Source of the DNA: Strigamia acuminata
Taxonomy: Eukaryota > Arthropoda > Chilopoda > Geophilomorpha > Linotaeniidae
Length of the DNA: 64,000 nt
Direction: 5' to 3'
Assembly (NCBI GenBank): GCA_949358305.1
Contig: OX442319.1
Coordinates: 8,556,001 to 8,620,000, forward strand
In this document: positions 62,520 to 64,000 of the stretch, piece by piece
Layout: every line of letters starts with the position of its first letter
Position numbering within the stretch: the first letter of the stretch is position 1
Notes under the pieces: model-generated
Told to the model about the DNA's origin: nothing
The model's input: the letters and a program-made list of their open reading frames with translations, nothing else
Database searches by the model: none
Made by a program: the position numbers and the translations under genes

Positions 62520-62790
62520 AAATTTTTACTCTATAAATGACTATTTCCGCTTATTTTTACCAATTTTTACCTTAAAAATTATTATTTTTACCAATTTTGA
62601 CCTTAAAAATTATTATTTTTACCAATTTTTACCTTAAAAATTATTATTTTTACCAATTTTTACCAATTTTTACCTTAAAAATTATTATTTTTACCAATTT
62701 TAACTTAAAAATTATTATTTTTACCAATTTTAACTTAAAAATTATTATTTTTACCTAAGAAATTTAATTTTTACCAAAATTCTTACCAAA
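62520..62790. repeat. About 30-bp tandem repeat (TTACCAATTTTTACCTTAAAAATTATTATTT)
   Basis: Six to seven imperfect units differing mainly in the number of TTTTACCAA blocks. No coding signal. Confidence 0.85.
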
Positions 62791-63252
62791 AAAAACTTAT
62801 TTTTAGCTGAAAATTGCAAAGCATTAAATCAAATCTTCCACAAACACTTTTATTTTAAATCCATTTTAATCCCAGAAGAAAAAGAGAAAAAAATATTATT
62901 TACAAATCAAGATCATCGCATCCTATGCCAATGCGGTGTAAAATTGAAGAAGAAAAACTCAATTTCGCACACGAATCGGCTGAAAACAAATAAATTAAAC
63001 GAAAAAGAAAAAGAAAAACCTAAAATGTGCGGACAAGTCCAATTTTCCAGAATAATTACACGTTTTGATTGCTCTTATTTTCACATCCTATCAAGTAACT
63101 GATATTTTTGCATTCCACTTCGTACATGGAATGGAAATAGTCATTCGTTTCAAGAGTTCCCCGAGTCCTCGGTACATGGTGAGTGAAAATGTGGTCGCAC
63201 AAAAGCACACGGTGAGGAAAAGCGTTGACGGACGAATTAATTCACAGGTAAA

Positions 63253-63350
63253 TCACGCTATCAGCAACCAGAATATGAATAATATGGCCACCCAAATGAA
63301 TACTTTGGACAAAAATTGGTCTTCGGCGAATTGCTGAGTTCCTGGCGCCG
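63253..63350 (-). CDS. Possible terminal exon encoding a C-terminal membrane helix
   Basis: On the minus strand, after an acceptor-like TTGATTCGAAG, a frame of 31 codons ends in SKVFIWVAILFIFWLLIA and a TGA (63253-63255). It is a clean transmembrane helix at a C-terminus preceded by an acidic stretch (FAEDQ), as in tail-anchored proteins. The upstream exon would lie beyond the satellite, outside the window. Hydrophobic composition may also arise by chance in AT-rich DNA, so confidence is low. Confidence 0.28.
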
Positions 63351-63477
63351 CTTCGAATCAAAAATAAACAAAAATTAGTTATTTTAAGTGTCAAAGTTTT
63401 GGAATTTTTAAAATAAAAAACATCAAATCGCATGTTTGGCGAGATTTTTGTTAAATTTGTATTTATTTTACAAGATT

Positions 63478-63955
63478 TCTAGATTTTTGACGAAATTTTG
63501 TATTTTCTGAGGACATTTTGTGTTTTCTGACGAAATTTTGTATTTTCTGACGAAATTTTGTATTTTCTGACGGAATTTTGTATTTGCTGACGAAATTTTA
63601 TATTTTCTGACGAAATTTTATAATTTCTGACGAAATTTTGCATTTTCTGAAGACATTTTGTGTTTTCTGACGAAATTTTGTATTTTCTGACGAAATTTTG
63701 TATTTTCTGAGAACATTTTGTGTTTTCTGACTAAATTTTGTATTTTCTGACGAAATTTTGTATTTTCTGAGGACATTTTGTGTTTTCTGACGAAATTTTG
63801 TATTTTCTGACGAAATTTTGTATTTGCTGACGAAATTTTGTATTTGCTGACGCAATTTTGTGTTTTCTGACGGAGTTTTGTATTTGCTGACGAAATTTTG
63901 TTATTTCTGACGAAATTTTGTTATTTCTGACGAAATTGTCGAAATTTTCGAATTT
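63478..63955. repeat. 20-bp satellite, about 24 units
   Basis: The unit is TGACGAAATTTTGTATTTTC with variants (GAGGACATTTTGTGTTTTC; TATTTGC; TTATTTC). Higher-order pattern: a GGACATTTTG variant appears about every 60-120 bp. Minus-strand frames across it are open because the unit lacks stops there; they encode a 20-residue repeat and are not genes. Confidence 0.92.
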
Positions 63956-64000
63956 TACCAATTTTTTCAGTCTAGATTTCATATTTTTTGTTTGATTGAT

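Noticed and set aside
63598-63982. Minus-strand ORFs of 83-85 codons with Lys/Asn/Gln-rich repeats
   Set aside because: Produced by the 20-bp satellite; a 60-bp super-period gives a 20-residue repeat with no start context or homology.

Overview
The window looks like repeat-rich, AT-rich nuclear DNA of an arthropod, most likely a crustacean (branchiopod or copepod type). The reasons are short spliced introns of about 50-90 bp, a tandem array of ionotropic (glutamate-receptor-like) receptor genes, a DEG/ENaC channel gene, a lineage-specific C2H2 zinc-finger family with [11 protein letters not shown] linkers, and Ty3, Ty1, BEL and DIRS-like retroelements. The taxon is an inference; no marker fixes the species.

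Layout. Positions 1-2.4 kb hold a degenerate minus-strand fragment of the DIRS-like family seen again at 56.6-61.4 kb. From 2.5 to 7.2 kb lie tandem, decaying copies of a gene built of Gly-Ala-Ser-Arg-Gly-Ser-His octapeptides. From 7.2 to 24.0 kb is a tandem plus-strand family of single-coding-exon C2H2 zinc-finger genes. Each has a separate 5' leader exon ending in GAATTGAG|GTA. One copy is intact (22.9 kb), one is shorter with one decayed finger (9.1 kb), one is cut in two by a full-length Ty3 element (13.6 and 19.3 kb) and two are wrecks. A hAT-like and a TA-flanked fold-back element sit in their introns.

From 25.3 to 26.7 kb is a five-exon minus-strand DEG/ENaC subunit gene. From 27.2 to 56.0 kb is a minus-strand array of ionotropic receptor genes, called here IR-A to IR-E. 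A and B look intact. C is broken in exon 8 by a Ty1 element. D is a 5' fragment. E keeps its exons but has a solo LTR in intron 6 and, in intron 9, a TA-flanked fold-back element that itself holds a complete BEL element with apparently identical LTRs. A split copy of the first DEG/ENaC exon upstream of IR-B shows that the duplicated block included the 5' end of the channel gene.

From 56.6 to 61.45 kb is a degenerate tyrosine-recombinase (DIRS-like) retroelement carrying a 28-bp hairpin minisatellite. Immediately after it, at 61.49-62.07 kb, is a four-exon selenoprotein M gene with an in-frame TGA for selenocysteine and a recognisable SECIS element in its 3' UTR. ORF finding misses this gene because of the introns and the TGA. 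The last 1.5 kb is low-complexity DNA, a possible minus-strand terminal exon and a 20-bp satellite.

The ordinary genes (channel, receptors, zinc fingers, selenoprotein) are not a pathway. The window is best read as two tandem gene-family arrays being remodelled by nested insertions, next to one conserved ER redox gene.
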